Below, one piece after another: positions 16,027-24,880 of a stretch of 64,000 nt of DNA (its first letter is position 1; every line of letters begins with the position of its first letter). Position numbers and translations under genes: made by a program. Source of the DNA: DATJIG01 sp050260515 (GTDB lineage Bacteria; Pseudomonadota; Alphaproteobacteria; SMXQ01); assembly GCA_050260515.1 (NCBI GenBank), contig JBLNCI010000013.1, positions 1-64,000 of the forward strand, in the 5' to 3' direction. A model generated the notes under the pieces. It worked only from the letters and a program-made list of their open reading frames with translations. It was not told the origin of the DNA and ran no database searches.

Positions 16027-16848
16027 CTAGTCGCGACCGAAGCCGTGGCTCGCCCGCACTCCGGGCACGAGGAAATCCTCGGGCAGTCCGGCCGTCATCA
16101 GCATGCGAGCATCGTCGAGGATCGTGATCGCCTGCCCCTGCACGTCGACGAGGTCCTGCTGCCGCAAGGCGCGCAGCGTACGGCTCACGTGCACCGGCGT
16201 GAGTCCGAGCGTGTCTGCGATGTGCTCGTGACGCAGCGGCCACGTGAACGTCCGTCCTTCCACGCGACCGCGGCGGGCGAGCCGCACGTAGGTGTCGAGG
16301 ATGAGCCGTGCGAGCTTCTCCTGGGCGGTGCGCCGGCCGAGATCCATCAGGCGATTGTCGGTGCGGATCGTCCGCTGCACACAGGCGCGCTCGGCTTCGT
16401 CGGCGATCCCGGGATGGTCTTTGACGAACCGTTTGAACCGATCAATGTCGAAGACGCAGAGCGTCACGTCGGTCAACGCCTGGACGGACATGTGCAGGCG
16501 CGCCATGTGCAGCGACTCGAGGGTGATGATGTTACCCGGGAGATAGTACCCGAGGATCTGGCGCCGTCCGTCCGGAAGCAGGAGGAACCGGTACGCCCAT
16601 CCCTCGAGCAGCGTGTAGATCTCCTGCGGCACCTCGCCGGCGCGCAGGATCATCCGTCGCGCCGAGACGCGGCGGCATTCGCGACGGAGGGTGACGACTT
16701 CGTTCGCGGCATCCGGAGTCTGCGCACCATACAGCGCGAGCGATTTGACGCTGCAATGGGCGCAGGATGTCAGTGACGCGGACGGTGAGCCGGCGACAGC
16801 AAGGCGGGAAGACAGCGCCATGACAGATGTTCGGGTGCAATCGGTCAA
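16027..16848 (-). CDS. Crp/Fnr-family transcription regulator with incomplete FNR-type cysteine set
   Basis: A 273-residue regulator: cyclic-nucleotide-like effector domain (about 55-170) and a C-terminal winged HTH (HEHIADTLGLTPVHVSRTLRAL). The N-terminus has C29 and C32 (SCAHCSVKSLALYG) in FNR register, and C131 (VTLCVFDID) matches the central FNR cysteine. The position of the third N-terminal FNR cysteine is not Cys, so the usual four-ligand iron-sulfur cluster cannot form as in E. coli FNR. The recognition helix has VHVSR rather than ETISR. It may sense redox in another way or bind no cluster. ATG 16848 or 16821 are both possible starts. Confidence 0.85.
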   Translation of the reverse strand: MTDCTRTSVMALSSRLAVAGSPSASLTSCAHCSVKSLALYGAQTPDAANEVVTLRRECRRVSARRMILRAGEVPQEIYTLLEGWAYRFLLLPDGRRQILGYYLPGNIITLESLHMARLHMSVQALTDVTLCVFDIDRFKRFVKDHPGIADEAERACVQRTIRTDNRLMDLGRRTAQEKLARLILDTYVRLARRGRVEGRTFTWPLRHEHIADTLGLTPVHVSRTLRALRQQDLVDVQGQAITILDDARMLMTAGLPEDFLVPGVRASHGFGRD

Positions 16849-17156
16849 GTTCAGGTTACGAAGCTAAGTGGCCCATGGGAGGGCCTTTGTGAAGCCCTAA
16901 ACCCGCGTCTCAAAAAAAAATTACCTGCATCGGGCGCGCGCCCGAAAATGATGATCCACGTTATCGATCTATGTCCTGAATTAGCTTGGAGAAATCCTTC
17001 GAATTTTACTGGTCGTTAGGTCGGCAGCCCGAGATTTCACATCATCGCAAACGGTCTGCCCGTGCCGCATGGCGACGTCCCCACTATCGCGCGTACCGCA
17101 CGCTCCTCCGCGTACCGCGTACCGCGTACCGCAACGCCAACGACTGGATGCCAGCC
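16849..17156. other. Divergent promoter region with two dyads
   Basis: This 308-bp region separates the Crp/Fnr gene (minus) from the chemoreceptor gene (plus). It holds GGCCC-N6-GGGCC (16870-16885), a run of nine A, and a perfect 14-bp palindrome CGGGCGCGCGCCCG (16931-16944). Near 17110-17131 a 7-bp unit GCGTACC is repeated three times in tandem. I see no clear FNR-box (TTGAT-N4-ATCAA). Confidence 0.45.
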
Positions 17157-18884
17157 ATGCGCAAGAATCTGCCCGTCACCACGACGGAATACCCGATCAC
17201 CGACGACATGCTCATCGTGTCGAAGACCGACACCAAGGGCAGGATCACGTTCGTCAACGACACGTTCCTCAAGGTCAGCGGCTTCGACGAGAGCGAACTG
17301 ATCGGCGCTCCTCACAACATCGTGCGCCATCCGGACATGCCGGTCGAGGCGTTCGCCGACCTCTGGGACACCCTCAAGAGCGGACTGCCTTGGACGGGCG
17401 CGGTGAAGAACCGGTGCAAGAACGGCGACTTCTACTGGGTGCTCGCCAGCGCGACTCCGCTCCAGGAAAACGGGGCGATCACCGGCTACATGTCGGTCCG
17501 CAGCGCCATGCCGCGAGAGATGCGCGCCGCCGCCGAAGCCGGCTACGCCGCCTTCGCCTCGGGGAAGGCGGGCGCGCGCAAGATCTACCGCGGCCGCGTG
17601 GTCTCGACGTCCCTCCTCGGTCGCTTCGCGAAGATCAATCGCTCGCTCCTTGCGCGGCTCCTGCGTCATGCGGCGGTCCTCGCCGCCCTATTCGTGGGCC
17701 TCGCTGTGCTGGCCGGCGCCGGTGCGCCGGTTTGGCAGACCTATACGGTCGCCGCGCTCGGCGCGGCCGCCGCGATGCTGTTCGCATCCACGACCGCGCA
17801 TCGCATCCGCCGCGATTGCGACGGGGTCACCGAGCAGATCCGCACGATCATGCAGGGCGAGTACAGCCGGGACATCGACATCTCGCGTGACGACGAGGTC
17901 GGCAAGGTGCTGCGTTACCTCAAGGCGCTCCAGACCAAGCTCGCCTACGACCTCGAGGAGAAGCGCATTCTCACCACCCGGCAGGAAAAGATGCAGGCCG
18001 AGCAGGAGTCCGCCAAGCAGCGGGCAGACGAAGAGCGGAAGGCAGGGCTGCGCAAGATCGCCGACGAATTCGAGGCGATGGTGCGCGGTGTGGTCGGCAC
18101 CGTCTCCTCGGCATCGACCGAAATGCAGGCCACCGCCAAATCGATGGCGACCACCGCCGAGCGCACCAACCACCAGGCGACGGCCGTCGCCGCGGCATCG
18201 GAGCAGGCCTCGGCGAACGTTCAGACCGTCGCCACCGCCGGCGAGGAGCTGTCGGCGTCGATCGCCGAGATCGGCCGCCAGGTCGGGCAGTCGAGCGAGA
18301 TCACCCGCCAGGCGGTCCAGCAGGCAGACCGCACCAACGCTCAGATCAAGAGCCTCGCCGCCGCCGCGGACCGCATCGGCGACGTCGTGAAGCTCATCAA
18401 CGACATCGCCGGACAAACCAACCTGCTCGCATTGAACGCGACGATCGAAGCAGCGCGGGCGGGAGAAGCCGGAAAAGGTTTCGCCGTCGTCGCCGCCGAG
18501 GTGAAATCGCTGGCCAACCAGACGGCGAAGGCGACCGAGGAGATCAGCACGAAGATCTCGGAGATGCAGGGCGCGACGGGCGATTCGGTTCACGCCATCG
18601 AGGCGATCACCGCAACCATCGGCCAGATCAACGAGATCGCCACGACCGTGGCGGCGGCGATCGAGCAACAGGGCGCCGCGACCCAGGAGATCGCCCGCAA
18701 CGTCCAGCAGGCGGCCAAGGGCACCCAGGAGGTCTCCAGCAACATCGGCGGCGTGACCCAGTCCGCGGCCGAGACCGGCGCCGCCGCTGGCGAGGTGCTG
18801 GCATCGGCGGCGGAGATGTCGAAGCAGAGCGAGGTCCTGCGGGAGAAGGTGGACTCGTTCATCGCCACCGTTCGCGCGGCATAG
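17157..18884 (+). CDS. PAS-domain methyl-accepting chemotaxis protein (Aer-like)
   Basis: A 575-residue transducer. A PAS domain occupies about residues 10-115 (KGRITFVNDTFLKVSGF, HNIVRHPDMP, RCKNGDFYWVLASATPL), the pattern of Aer-type redox/energy receptors. Two hydrophobic segments (about 168-210) anchor it, followed by a HAMP-like linker, a charged coiled coil and the signalling domain, whose hairpin tip contains QTNLLALNATIEAARAG. It should feed CheA/CheW in energy taxis; no other che genes are in the window. The open frame starts at 16986, but family-like sequence begins at MRKNLPVTTTEYPITDDM, so ATG 17157 is preferred (ATG 17148 is the close alternative). Neither has a strong ribosome-binding site. 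Confidence 0.9.
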   Translation: MRKNLPVTTTEYPITDDMLIVSKTDTKGRITFVNDTFLKVSGFDESELIGAPHNIVRHPDMPVEAFADLWDTLKSGLPWTGAVKNRCKNGDFYWVLASATPLQENGAITGYMSVRSAMPREMRAAAEAGYAAFASGKAGARKIYRGRVVSTSLLGRFAKINRSLLARLLRHAAVLAALFVGLAVLAGAGAPVWQTYTVAALGAAAAMLFASTTAHRIRRDCDGVTEQIRTIMQGEYSRDIDISRDDEVGKVLRYLKALQTKLAYDLEEKRILTTRQEKMQAEQESAKQRADEERKAGLRKIADEFEAMVRGVVGTVSSASTEMQATAKSMATTAERTNHQATAVAAASEQASANVQTVATAGEELSASIAEIGRQVGQSSEITRQAVQQADRTNAQIKSLAAAADRIGDVVKLINDIAGQTNLLALNATIEAARAGEAGKGFAVVAAEVKSLANQTAKATEEISTKISEMQGATGDSVHAIEAITATIGQINEIATTVAAAIEQQGAATQEIARNVQQAAKGTQEVSSNIGGVTQSAAETGAAAGEVLASAAEMSKQSEVLREKVDSFIATVRAA

Positions 18885-18921
18885 CCCGTGGGCGCGGCAT
18901 AGCGCCGTCCGCGCGGACGCT

Positions 18922-19260
18922 TCAGCCAGGGCGGTCCGGGCCCGTGACCCGCCGCACCTCGTCGTCCATCCGGCCGCGGCACATCAGCCAGAACATGCGG
19001 GCATCCGCCGCGACCGACCGCAGCGGGTGACCGAAGGTGGCCGGCGTGTTGCCCTCGACCGCGATGTGGGCGATCCAGGCAAACGCATAGCCCACCGCGG
19101 GCGCCGCGATGGCGAGCCACAGCGTGCGCGTGATCGCCGCGACGGCGAAACACATCAGCGCGAGCGCCGTCCCGGCGAAGTGGAGCCGGCGCGTCCTCGG
19201 ATCGCGGTGCGCCCGGACGTAGTGGTCCCAGAACTCGGCCTGCGACTGGAACTGCGCCAC
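18922..19260 (-). CDS. Mpo1/YGL010w-like (DUF962) membrane protein
   Basis: About 112 residues with two or three hydrophobic segments and the DUF962 pattern: FWDHYVRAHRDPRTRRLHFAG, YAFAWIAHIAVEGNTPATFGHPL, then DARMFWL. In yeast the relative Mpo1 is an Fe(II) dioxygenase for 2-hydroxy fatty acids; the conserved histidines here fit that, but activity in bacteria is inferred only. GTG 19260 is chosen because GGAGGAGGG lies 5 nt upstream; the longer frame to 19338 reads into the adjacent repeat element. It converges on the chemoreceptor gene, with a 14-bp palindrome CGTCCGCGCGGACG (18906-18919) between them. Confidence 0.75.
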   Translation of the reverse strand: MAQFQSQAEFWDHYVRAHRDPRTRRLHFAGTALALMCFAVAAITRTLWLAIAAPAVGYAFAWIAHIAVEGNTPATFGHPLRSVAADARMFWLMCRGRMDDEVRRVTGPDRPG

Positions 19261-19303
19261 GGGGTCCCTCCTCCGGCGCGCGGCAAGTCCGTCGCGCGCG
19301 GCT

Positions 19304-19461
19304 GTGCAAAACTGTCCCAACTGTCCCACGTGTCCCAAATGCCCAGTGTGGGACAGTGGGACAGTGGGGCTCGGATCGCCGAATCACCCAATACTATCAG
19401 CGACATCCCCGGTTCGGCAGGTGTCCCACGGCGGCGCCACCGGGACGGAGGCGTGGGACAG
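19304..19461. repeat. TGTCCCA-rich palindromic element, copy 1
   Basis: It begins GTGCAAAACTGTCCCAACTG and carries three TGTCCCA-type heptamers followed by two TGGGACA heptamers, so this first half can fold on itself. After about 70 bp of unrelated sequence a second dyad follows (GGTGTCCCACGGC ... GCGTGGGACAG). A second copy occurs at 35539-35683 in the opposite orientation; the first 59 bases agree at 56 positions by eye. It lies between two minus-strand genes and ends 3 bp from the stop codon of the binding-protein gene. Short spurious Cys/Pro-rich frames across it are not genes. Confidence 0.8.
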
Positions 19462-19464
19462 TCC

Positions 19465-20487
19465 CTACCGTGCGGCGATCGCCTGCTGGGCCTTGGCGGC
19501 GATGTCGGGCGGCGTCGTCATCAGATGCTCGATGAGCGCCTGGAGATCCTCGCCGTAGATCGGGGCGACCTCGTAGCCGGTCTTCGCCGCCTCGTCGAGG
19601 AACTGGCGATCGCTCATCGTCGCGCGGAACGCCCCCCGCAGGAGCGCCACGCGGTCGGCGGGAACCCGGGGGCCGGTGACGAGGGGGCGGCCGATGGCGA
19701 CGGTGCTCGAGAACAGTTCGACGATCCGCCGCTGCTCGTCGGTCTTGGCGAGATCGAGCGCCAGCGGTACCTCCGGGAGATCGCCGGCCTTGGCGAGGCC
19801 GATCTGGACGAGCGGAACGATCTTGCGATCGCGCACCCAGTCCGGCCGGGTCACCTTCCAGCCGTCCCAGGACTGCCCGGCACGGCCCGACACCTCGCCG
19901 CGCTCGAGCGCGAGATCGATCTCGTTGCCGCCCTTGTAGCCGGGCACGACCTGAAACTTCGTCCCGAGCACGTTGTTGAGCAGCCACGGCATGGTGAAGT
20001 CCAGTCCCACCTGCCCGGCGGCGCCCATGACGATCGGGCGCTCGAGGGCGGCGGCGAACGTCTTCACCGGAGAGCTGTGCCAGGCGACCACCACGGTCAC
20101 CGACGAGCTCGGGTTGCCGATCCAGTGGAACTTCGCGGCGTCGAACTTCACGTTCTTGTCGCCGAACACCTGGGTCTGCGGCAGCGTCTGCACGAACGCG
20201 GCGATCACGGTCCCGTCCTGCGGCGCCACGTTGTAGACGTAGTTGGCCGCGTTCATGCTCGCCGCACCCGGCATGTTCTGCACGACGATCTGCGGGTTCC
20301 CGGGGATCGCGCGGCCGATGTGGCGCGCGATAAGGCGGCCCGAGAAATCGTAGCTGCCGCCGGCGTCGGTGCCGACGATCAGCTTGAGCTGCTTGTCCCT
20401 GTAGAAATCGGTCTGCGCGGCCGCCGGGAGCGACGCCAGCACCGCGACCGAGGCGGCGAACGCCGCCCCCCACCGTAACGCGCCCAT
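19465..20487 (-). CDS. Bug/TctC-like periplasmic solute-binding protein
   Basis: A 340-residue secreted receptor of the tripartite tricarboxylate transporter type, binding a small carboxylate in the periplasm. The signal peptide is MGALRWGAAFAASVAVLASL, with processing near AAAQ. Lobe motifs: LIVGTDAGGSYDFSGRLIARH, QNMPGAASMNAANYVY, VAPQDGTVI, ERGEVSGRAGQSW. ATG 20487 follows GGAGGGAGGCGGA. It is the last gene of a minus-strand run after two bicupin genes, suggesting uptake of their substrate. No TctA/TctB membrane genes occur in the window. The ligand is unknown. Confidence 0.83.
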   Translation of the reverse strand: MGALRWGAAFAASVAVLASLPAAAQTDFYRDKQLKLIVGTDAGGSYDFSGRLIARHIGRAIPGNPQIVVQNMPGAASMNAANYVYNVAPQDGTVIAAFVQTLPQTQVFGDKNVKFDAAKFHWIGNPSSSVTVVVAWHSSPVKTFAAALERPIVMGAAGQVGLDFTMPWLLNNVLGTKFQVVPGYKGGNEIDLALERGEVSGRAGQSWDGWKVTRPDWVRDRKIVPLVQIGLAKAGDLPEVPLALDLAKTDEQRRIVELFSSTVAIGRPLVTGPRVPADRVALLRGAFRATMSDRQFLDEAAKTGYEVAPIYGEDLQALIEHLMTTPPDIAAKAQQAIAAR

Positions 20488-20579
20488 TCCGCCTCCCTCC
20501 GGACCGCACGGCGGCGGTCCAGCACTGCTTCTGCATCTCCCCGCCGCCGATCTTGCGCCGGCGTGCACGGTCTCGTGTG

Positions 20580-21680
20580 CTACGCGGGGATCTTCACCTC
20601 GTAGCCGTTCTTCCGGCACTCCTGCTCGAAGATCCTCCACACCCGCTCGCGCAGCCCTTTGTCGAGATCGTTGTAGTGGAGGATCGTGCCGCCCTTCGAG
20701 ATGTGCTTGTGCACGCCGTCGTAGCTGTGGCTGACGGGATGCTTGCGGCTGAAGAGCTTCACCGCGAGCTGGAGGCTCAACGGATCGGTGCCCCAGTGCC
20801 CGTGCCACCACATCGTCGGCGGCACGATCACGCCGATGTCGTCCTCGGGCCAGTCGAAGCGCTCCATCGCGCCGCCTTCGAGCCACATCAGCGAGTAGCC
20901 CTTGCCGGCGATGGTGAAGACGAATCCGGACGGGCCGTGGCGATGCGGATTGTAGAACTGCAGCCCGGGATGCTCCGCCATGTGGCAGGACAGCGCACTG
21001 TTGGCGAGCTCGAAGTACGCCGTCTTGTTGCCGTGCCCGCGCTCGGCGAAGCTGACGCGCGGCACCTCGAGCACGTTCGGCACGAAGTTCGTGTCGTAGA
21101 GATCGACCGCCGTGCGGTCGTGCCCGGGGTCGGGCTTGTAGAGCATCGCGTCGGTGGGGTCGCCCGCGTCGGCGATGCGCTTGAAGTCGTGGTCGGTGTT
21201 CCACACGAACCCGGTGTCGCGGAACATGTTGAGCATCATCGGCATCGTGTTGACGCTGATGAAGCGGGCGGGCTCCAGCCCGGAGCCGTTGTGGAGCTGG
21301 TAGGGACAGTTCAGCGGGATCGCGAACAGGCTGTGCTTGCCCCATTCGAACGAGATCGTCCGGGTCGGCGTCTGCACGGTCGCGTTGCCGTGGCCGGAGA
21401 CGATGTAGATGACCTCGTCGTAGATCTGACGCACGCGCGCGCTCGACTGACCGGGCGCGATCTCGCCGACATACATGCCGGCGAGCGATTCGGCGCCGAT
21501 AAAGTCGAAGAAGGTCGCCGAGATGTTGCGCTCGTGCCAGCGCTTCACCGGCATCCGGCCGAGCGGTCCCGCCGCGTAGCCGCGGTGCAGGTCGAGCTTG
21601 AGGTGGTCCTCCACCCACTGCTCGAAGAAGGTCCGCTTGTCCCACGGGATGCCGACCTTGGTGTCCTGCACGTTCAGCAT
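20580..21680 (-). CDS. Bicupin protein, putative dioxygenase-like
   Basis: A 366-residue protein with two cupin barrels. The N-terminal barrel spans about 60-150 (GEIAPGQSSARVRQIYDEVIYIVSGHG). The C-terminal barrel spans about 220-325 (FYNPHRHGPSGFVFTIAGKGY, then WWHGHW), which carries the better metal-binding histidines. It is clearly related in context, and loosely in form, to the next cupin gene, so they could be two subunits or two steps of one ring-cleavage pathway. A direct function cannot be assigned. ATG 21680 is preceded by GGGGAGAGCGG. The genes at 22764, 21680 and 20487 run in the same direction with 37-92 bp gaps. Confidence 0.75.
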   Translation of the reverse strand: MLNVQDTKVGIPWDKRTFFEQWVEDHLKLDLHRGYAAGPLGRMPVKRWHERNISATFFDFIGAESLAGMYVGEIAPGQSSARVRQIYDEVIYIVSGHGNATVQTPTRTISFEWGKHSLFAIPLNCPYQLHNGSGLEPARFISVNTMPMMLNMFRDTGFVWNTDHDFKRIADAGDPTDAMLYKPDPGHDRTAVDLYDTNFVPNVLEVPRVSFAERGHGNKTAYFELANSALSCHMAEHPGLQFYNPHRHGPSGFVFTIAGKGYSLMWLEGGAMERFDWPEDDIGVIVPPTMWWHGHWGTDPLSLQLAVKLFSRKHPVSHSYDGVHKHISKGGTILHYNDLDKGLRERVWRIFEQECRKNGYEVKIPA

Positions 21681-21717
21681 CCGCTCTCCCCTTTCTTGTT
21701 CCCCGAACGGCGCGTCT

Positions 21718-22764
21718 TCAGCGCGCCGTCTCCTCGCGGTCGAACCCGAGCGAGGCCATCACCGGCTTGTCGCTGATCGAGAACAGCAGCGCCGGGCCGC
21801 TTCCTGTGTTGCGGTGCGCGCGCCAGGTCCACAGCGGCACGAGGAAGGTGTCGCCCGCGCGCCATTCGATGGTCCGATCGCCGATCTCGGTCGCGCCCGA
21901 TCCCTCGAGCGCGTGATAGACGACCGCATGAGTATGGCGCTTGCGCACGCCCGAGAAGCCCCGCCGCAGGCGCTGGATCTCGCAGTCTACGGTGAGCAGC
22001 GTCGGACCGCCCGTGACCGGGTCCGCGTAGCGCACGACGACATCGTCGGCCGGATCGCCCGGGGCATCGGACAGCGCATCGAGCGCGGCGCTCGTCTCCT
22101 GCCACGAGTAGCGGTACGGCGGCCTCCGCGCGGTGGTCGAATGGCGCGGTGCGCGCGGCTTCAGGGCACCGAACTGGTGGCGCGACCAGCCCTCGTCCGC
22201 CGTGAGCTCCTGGCGCGGGCTCTGGTGGGGCTCGGCGAAACCGATGTTGAAGTTGACGATCAGCGGCGCGACGGCGCCGTCGAGCCACAGTGTGTCCTGC
22301 GCGCTGTCGTTGACGTGCTCGTGCCAGGACCAGTTCGGCGTGGTGATGAGATCCCACCTGTGCATCGGGAATCGCTCGCCCTCGACGACCGTGCAGCCCT
22401 TGCCGTCGCCCTCGACCACGAACCGCACGGCATCCATGGTGTGGCGGTGCGGCGGCGCCGTCTCCCCCGACAGGATCAACTGCCCGCCGAGGATCAGGTT
22501 CGGCGTCGTCCCCATCTTGAGATCGGGATGCTGGAACCCGATGAACCGGCGATGCGCCTCCTCCTTGGAAACGTTGTCGACCGCATCGGCGAGCGAGCGC
22601 CGTAGCGTCTGCCAGTCCCACTTGAAGGGCCCGTAGGATGGCTTCGGCTCGCGGAAGCCGTCGCTGCGGGTCGGAATCATCCAGTAGCCGAGCAGGTTTT
22701 TGCCGCGGACGTCGCGGTCGAACGCCTCGCGCTGCGCCGGACTCGGCTCGGTCTTCATCACCAT
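21718..22764 (-). CDS. Gentisate 1,2-dioxygenase-like bicupin
   Basis: A 348-residue bicupin. The first barrel has the metal motif APPHRHTMDAVRFVVEGDG and later WHEHVND; the second (about 235-335) has RKRHTHAVVYHALEGSG and PLWTWRAHRN. This matches the gentisate/1-hydroxy-2-naphthoate/salicylate dioxygenase group, Fe(II) enzymes that open hydroxylated aromatic acids. Together with the UbiD-family gene and the binding proteins in the cluster it supports aromatic-acid catabolism, though the actual ring substrate is not evident. ATG 22764 (GGGAGGGCC upstream) is chosen; ATG 22758 is the alternative. Confidence 0.82.
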   Translation of the reverse strand: MVMKTEPSPAQREAFDRDVRGKNLLGYWMIPTRSDGFREPKPSYGPFKWDWQTLRRSLADAVDNVSKEEAHRRFIGFQHPDLKMGTTPNLILGGQLILSGETAPPHRHTMDAVRFVVEGDGKGCTVVEGERFPMHRWDLITTPNWSWHEHVNDSAQDTLWLDGAVAPLIVNFNIGFAEPHQSPRQELTADEGWSRHQFGALKPRAPRHSTTARRPPYRYSWQETSAALDALSDAPGDPADDVVVRYADPVTGGPTLLTVDCEIQRLRRGFSGVRKRHTHAVVYHALEGSGATEIGDRTIEWRAGDTFLVPLWTWRAHRNTGSGPALLFSISDKPVMASLGFDREETAR

Positions 22765-22838
22765 CGTCGGCCCTCCCGTGAGGGCTTTAGTCTACGCGAA
22801 ATGGAACGGCCGCGCCCGTGGCGAGCGCGGCCCGCTTC

Positions 22839-23606
22839 CTAGTGCGTCGCGCGGTAGGCCGCGTTCAGCATCTCGGCGTAGAGATCCGCCGGCGTCGTCG
22901 CGCAGTACTCGAGCGTGTAACCCGGGCGCTCGATGACACCCATCTGCAGCAGCCGGCTCAGCGCCTTACGGCTGACCGCCGAATGCTCCTCGCGGCCGAG
23001 GTGATCCATCGTATCGGCCTCGTGGTGCTTGTTGAAGTAGTCGGCCTGCTCCGGCGTGAGGCCGTAGTGCGTCGTCAGCGCCTTGAACCACTTGAGGCAG
23101 GTCTCGCCGAACGAGCGCTCCCACAGGACGGAGCACCAGTACTCGTGGATCAGACCGTCGTTCACCAGCGTGCGATGGAAGTCGGTCAGCGAGCGCGCCG
23201 CCGGCAGCATCGGGGTCTGCAGCATCTGCTCGCTGCTGAGGCCGAGCGCGTGGCCCGTGGCGAGCAGGATGTGGATGTGGCCCGGCGGCTCGGGATGACC
23301 GAACTCGTCGAGCACCTTCTCCGTGTAGGGCTTCATCAGGTCGATGTTCGACACGAAGAACCACAGGTGCTTGTAGAACTGCGTCGTGTAGCAGGAGTTG
23401 ATGGTCGGCACGAACGAGGCCCAGTTGCGGTAGAACTCGCGGATCGTAGCCATCGGCAACTTGCCGGCGACGAGCTCGTTCATGAACGGCGTGGTCTCGA
23501 CCACGGCGGCCCACCGCTCGTTCACCTTCTTCGTCAGAGAGGCGATGACGGCATCGGCCTCCTTCGCGGTCATTCCGGCCCTTGCGGGCATCACGGCGGT
23601 AGCCAT
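22839..23606 (-). CDS. Heme-oxygenase-like (TenA/PqqC/HDO fold) protein, copy 1
   Basis: A 255-residue all-helical protein of the TenA/PqqC/iron-containing redox group. Candidate metal ligands include E101 and H104 (DEFGH), E155 (HEYW), and D198/H202 in HHEADTMDH, the spacing used by heme-oxygenase-like diiron oxidases. Members oxidise or decarboxylate small substrates; here the role is unassigned. ATG 23606 follows GGGAGGACCCGCG. It stands at the head of the minus-strand bicupin run and is divergent from a binding-protein gene, across a promoter region with TTTTCAAA repeats. A second, diverged copy (37399) also neighbours a binding-protein gene. Confidence 0.72.
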   Translation of the reverse strand: MATAVMPARAGMTAKEADAVIASLTKKVNERWAAVVETTPFMNELVAGKLPMATIREFYRNWASFVPTINSCYTTQFYKHLWFFVSNIDLMKPYTEKVLDEFGHPEPPGHIHILLATGHALGLSSEQMLQTPMLPAARSLTDFHRTLVNDGLIHEYWCSVLWERSFGETCLKWFKALTTHYGLTPEQADYFNKHHEADTMDHLGREEHSAVSRKALSRLLQMGVIERPGYTLEYCATTPADLYAEMLNAAYRATH

Positions 23607-23633
23607 ATCGCGGGTCCTCCCGTAGCTGATGTA

Positions 23634-23661
23634 TTTTCAAAAATTAGAGGAATTTTTCAAA
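23634..23661. promoter_or_regulatory. AT-rich direct repeat / dyad in divergent promoter
   Basis: TTTTCAAA occurs at 23634-23641 and 23654-23661 (20-bp period), and AAAAATT-N5-AATTTTT forms a dyad between them. The whole stretch is strikingly A+T-rich within GC-rich DNA. It lies just upstream of the heme-oxygenase-like gene (minus) and 146 bp before the binding-protein gene (plus). A binding site for the nearby IclR regulator is a reasonable guess. Confidence 0.45.
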
Positions 23662-23806
23662 TCTTACAACCGGCCTTGCTGGGCGACTCTGCGCGGTGGA
23701 CATGGCACCGACGCCTGTGACACAGTGAGCGTAAGAATGTCCCGCAATTCGTAAAAAGCGGGACCGCCGCGGGTCGCCGCGGCGCTGGGGATAGGGAGAC
23801 ACGACG

Positions 23807-24865
23807 ATGCTGCTATCCAAACCGCTGCTCGCACTGTTTGCCACCGCCGCCATATTGGGCGCGACGACCTCGGCACGCGCCGACGAGGTCAGCTTCAAGG
23901 ACAAGCGCATCGACATGATCATCGGCTACGCGGCCGGCGGCGGCACCGATGCGGCGGGACGCCTGATCGCGCAGTTCATGGGCAAATACCTGCCGGGCAA
24001 TCCCAGCATCGTGCCGCGCAACGTGCCCGGCGCGGACGGCGTGACCGCGCTCAACTACATGGTGACGCAGACCAAGCGTGACGGCCTCACCGTCGCGATG
24101 AACTCGAGCACCCAGTCGGACCCGCTCAGCTACCGCAAGGCCAACGCCCAGTATGATCCGGCCAAGTTCGAGATCATCGGCGGCGTCGGTCGCGGCGGCA
24201 CCTTCCTGCTGTCGAGCGTCGACGGCGAGAAACGCCTCCACGACAAGACGAAGCCGCCAGCGATCATGGGCTCGATCGACGCCCTGCCCCGCTCCGGCAT
24301 GCAGATGACCGCGTGGGGTATCGGCTTCCTCGGCTGGAACGCCAAGTGGATCGTCGGCTACCGCGGCACCAACGACGTGATGCTGGCGCTCGAGCGCGGC
24401 GAGGTCGACATGACCTCGACCGGCAACATGTTCCAGATCCAGAAGTTCACCGGCAGCGGCAACTACAAGATCCTCTACCAGTCGGGCATCCTCGAGAACG
24501 GCGAGCTCAAGCGCCGCCCGGAGCTGCCGGACGCGCCGGTGTTCCCCGAGGCGATGAAAGGCAAGATCAGCGACCCGAAGGCGAAGGCGGCGTTCGATTA
24601 CTGGCAGAACATCAACGCTATGGACAAATGGGTCGCGCTGATGCCCGACACGCCGAAGGACATCGTCGCAACCTACCGCGCCGCGTTCCGCAAGATGGTG
24701 GCGGACCCCGAGTTCCTCGACCAGGGCAAGAAGATGAGCGACGACTTCCAGCCGATGCAGCAGGAAGACGTCGAGTACCTGATCCGTGCCCTGGCGCAGA
24801 CGCCCGAGGACGCCACCGACTACATGAAGCACCTGCTCCAGAGCCAGGGATTGCGCGTGGAGTGA
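23807..24865 (+). CDS. Bug/TctC-like periplasmic solute-binding protein
   Basis: A 352-residue secreted receptor. The signal peptide is about 25 residues (LLALFATAAILGATTSARADE). Motifs: RIDMIIGYAAGGGTDAAGRLIA, KYLPGNPSIVPRNVPGADG, WNAKWIVGYRGTNDV, ALERGEVDMTSTGN. It is closely similar in length and in every one of these blocks to the protein at 29043 (same subgroup), and only distantly similar to the others in the window. ATG 23807 has GGGAGACACGACG upstream. It is divergent from the heme-oxygenase-like gene and converges with the IclR gene 15 bp later. Transport partners are absent. Confidence 0.83.
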   Translation: MLLSKPLLALFATAAILGATTSARADEVSFKDKRIDMIIGYAAGGGTDAAGRLIAQFMGKYLPGNPSIVPRNVPGADGVTALNYMVTQTKRDGLTVAMNSSTQSDPLSYRKANAQYDPAKFEIIGGVGRGGTFLLSSVDGEKRLHDKTKPPAIMGSIDALPRSGMQMTAWGIGFLGWNAKWIVGYRGTNDVMLALERGEVDMTSTGNMFQIQKFTGSGNYKILYQSGILENGELKRRPELPDAPVFPEAMKGKISDPKAKAAFDYWQNINAMDKWVALMPDTPKDIVATYRAAFRKMVADPEFLDQGKKMSDDFQPMQQEDVEYLIRALAQTPEDATDYMKHLLQSQGLRVE

Positions 24866-24880
24866 GTCGCGCGGGCGGGC

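Noticed and set aside
17110..17131. Three tandem copies of GCGTACC before the chemoreceptor gene
   Set aside because: Too short and few to be more than simple-sequence slippage; noted only in the region description.
19304..19558. Short Cys/Pro-rich ORFs (QNCPNCP...) over the TGTCCCA element
   Set aside because: The peptide arises from translating the TGTCCCA repeats and appears in both element copies; not a gene.
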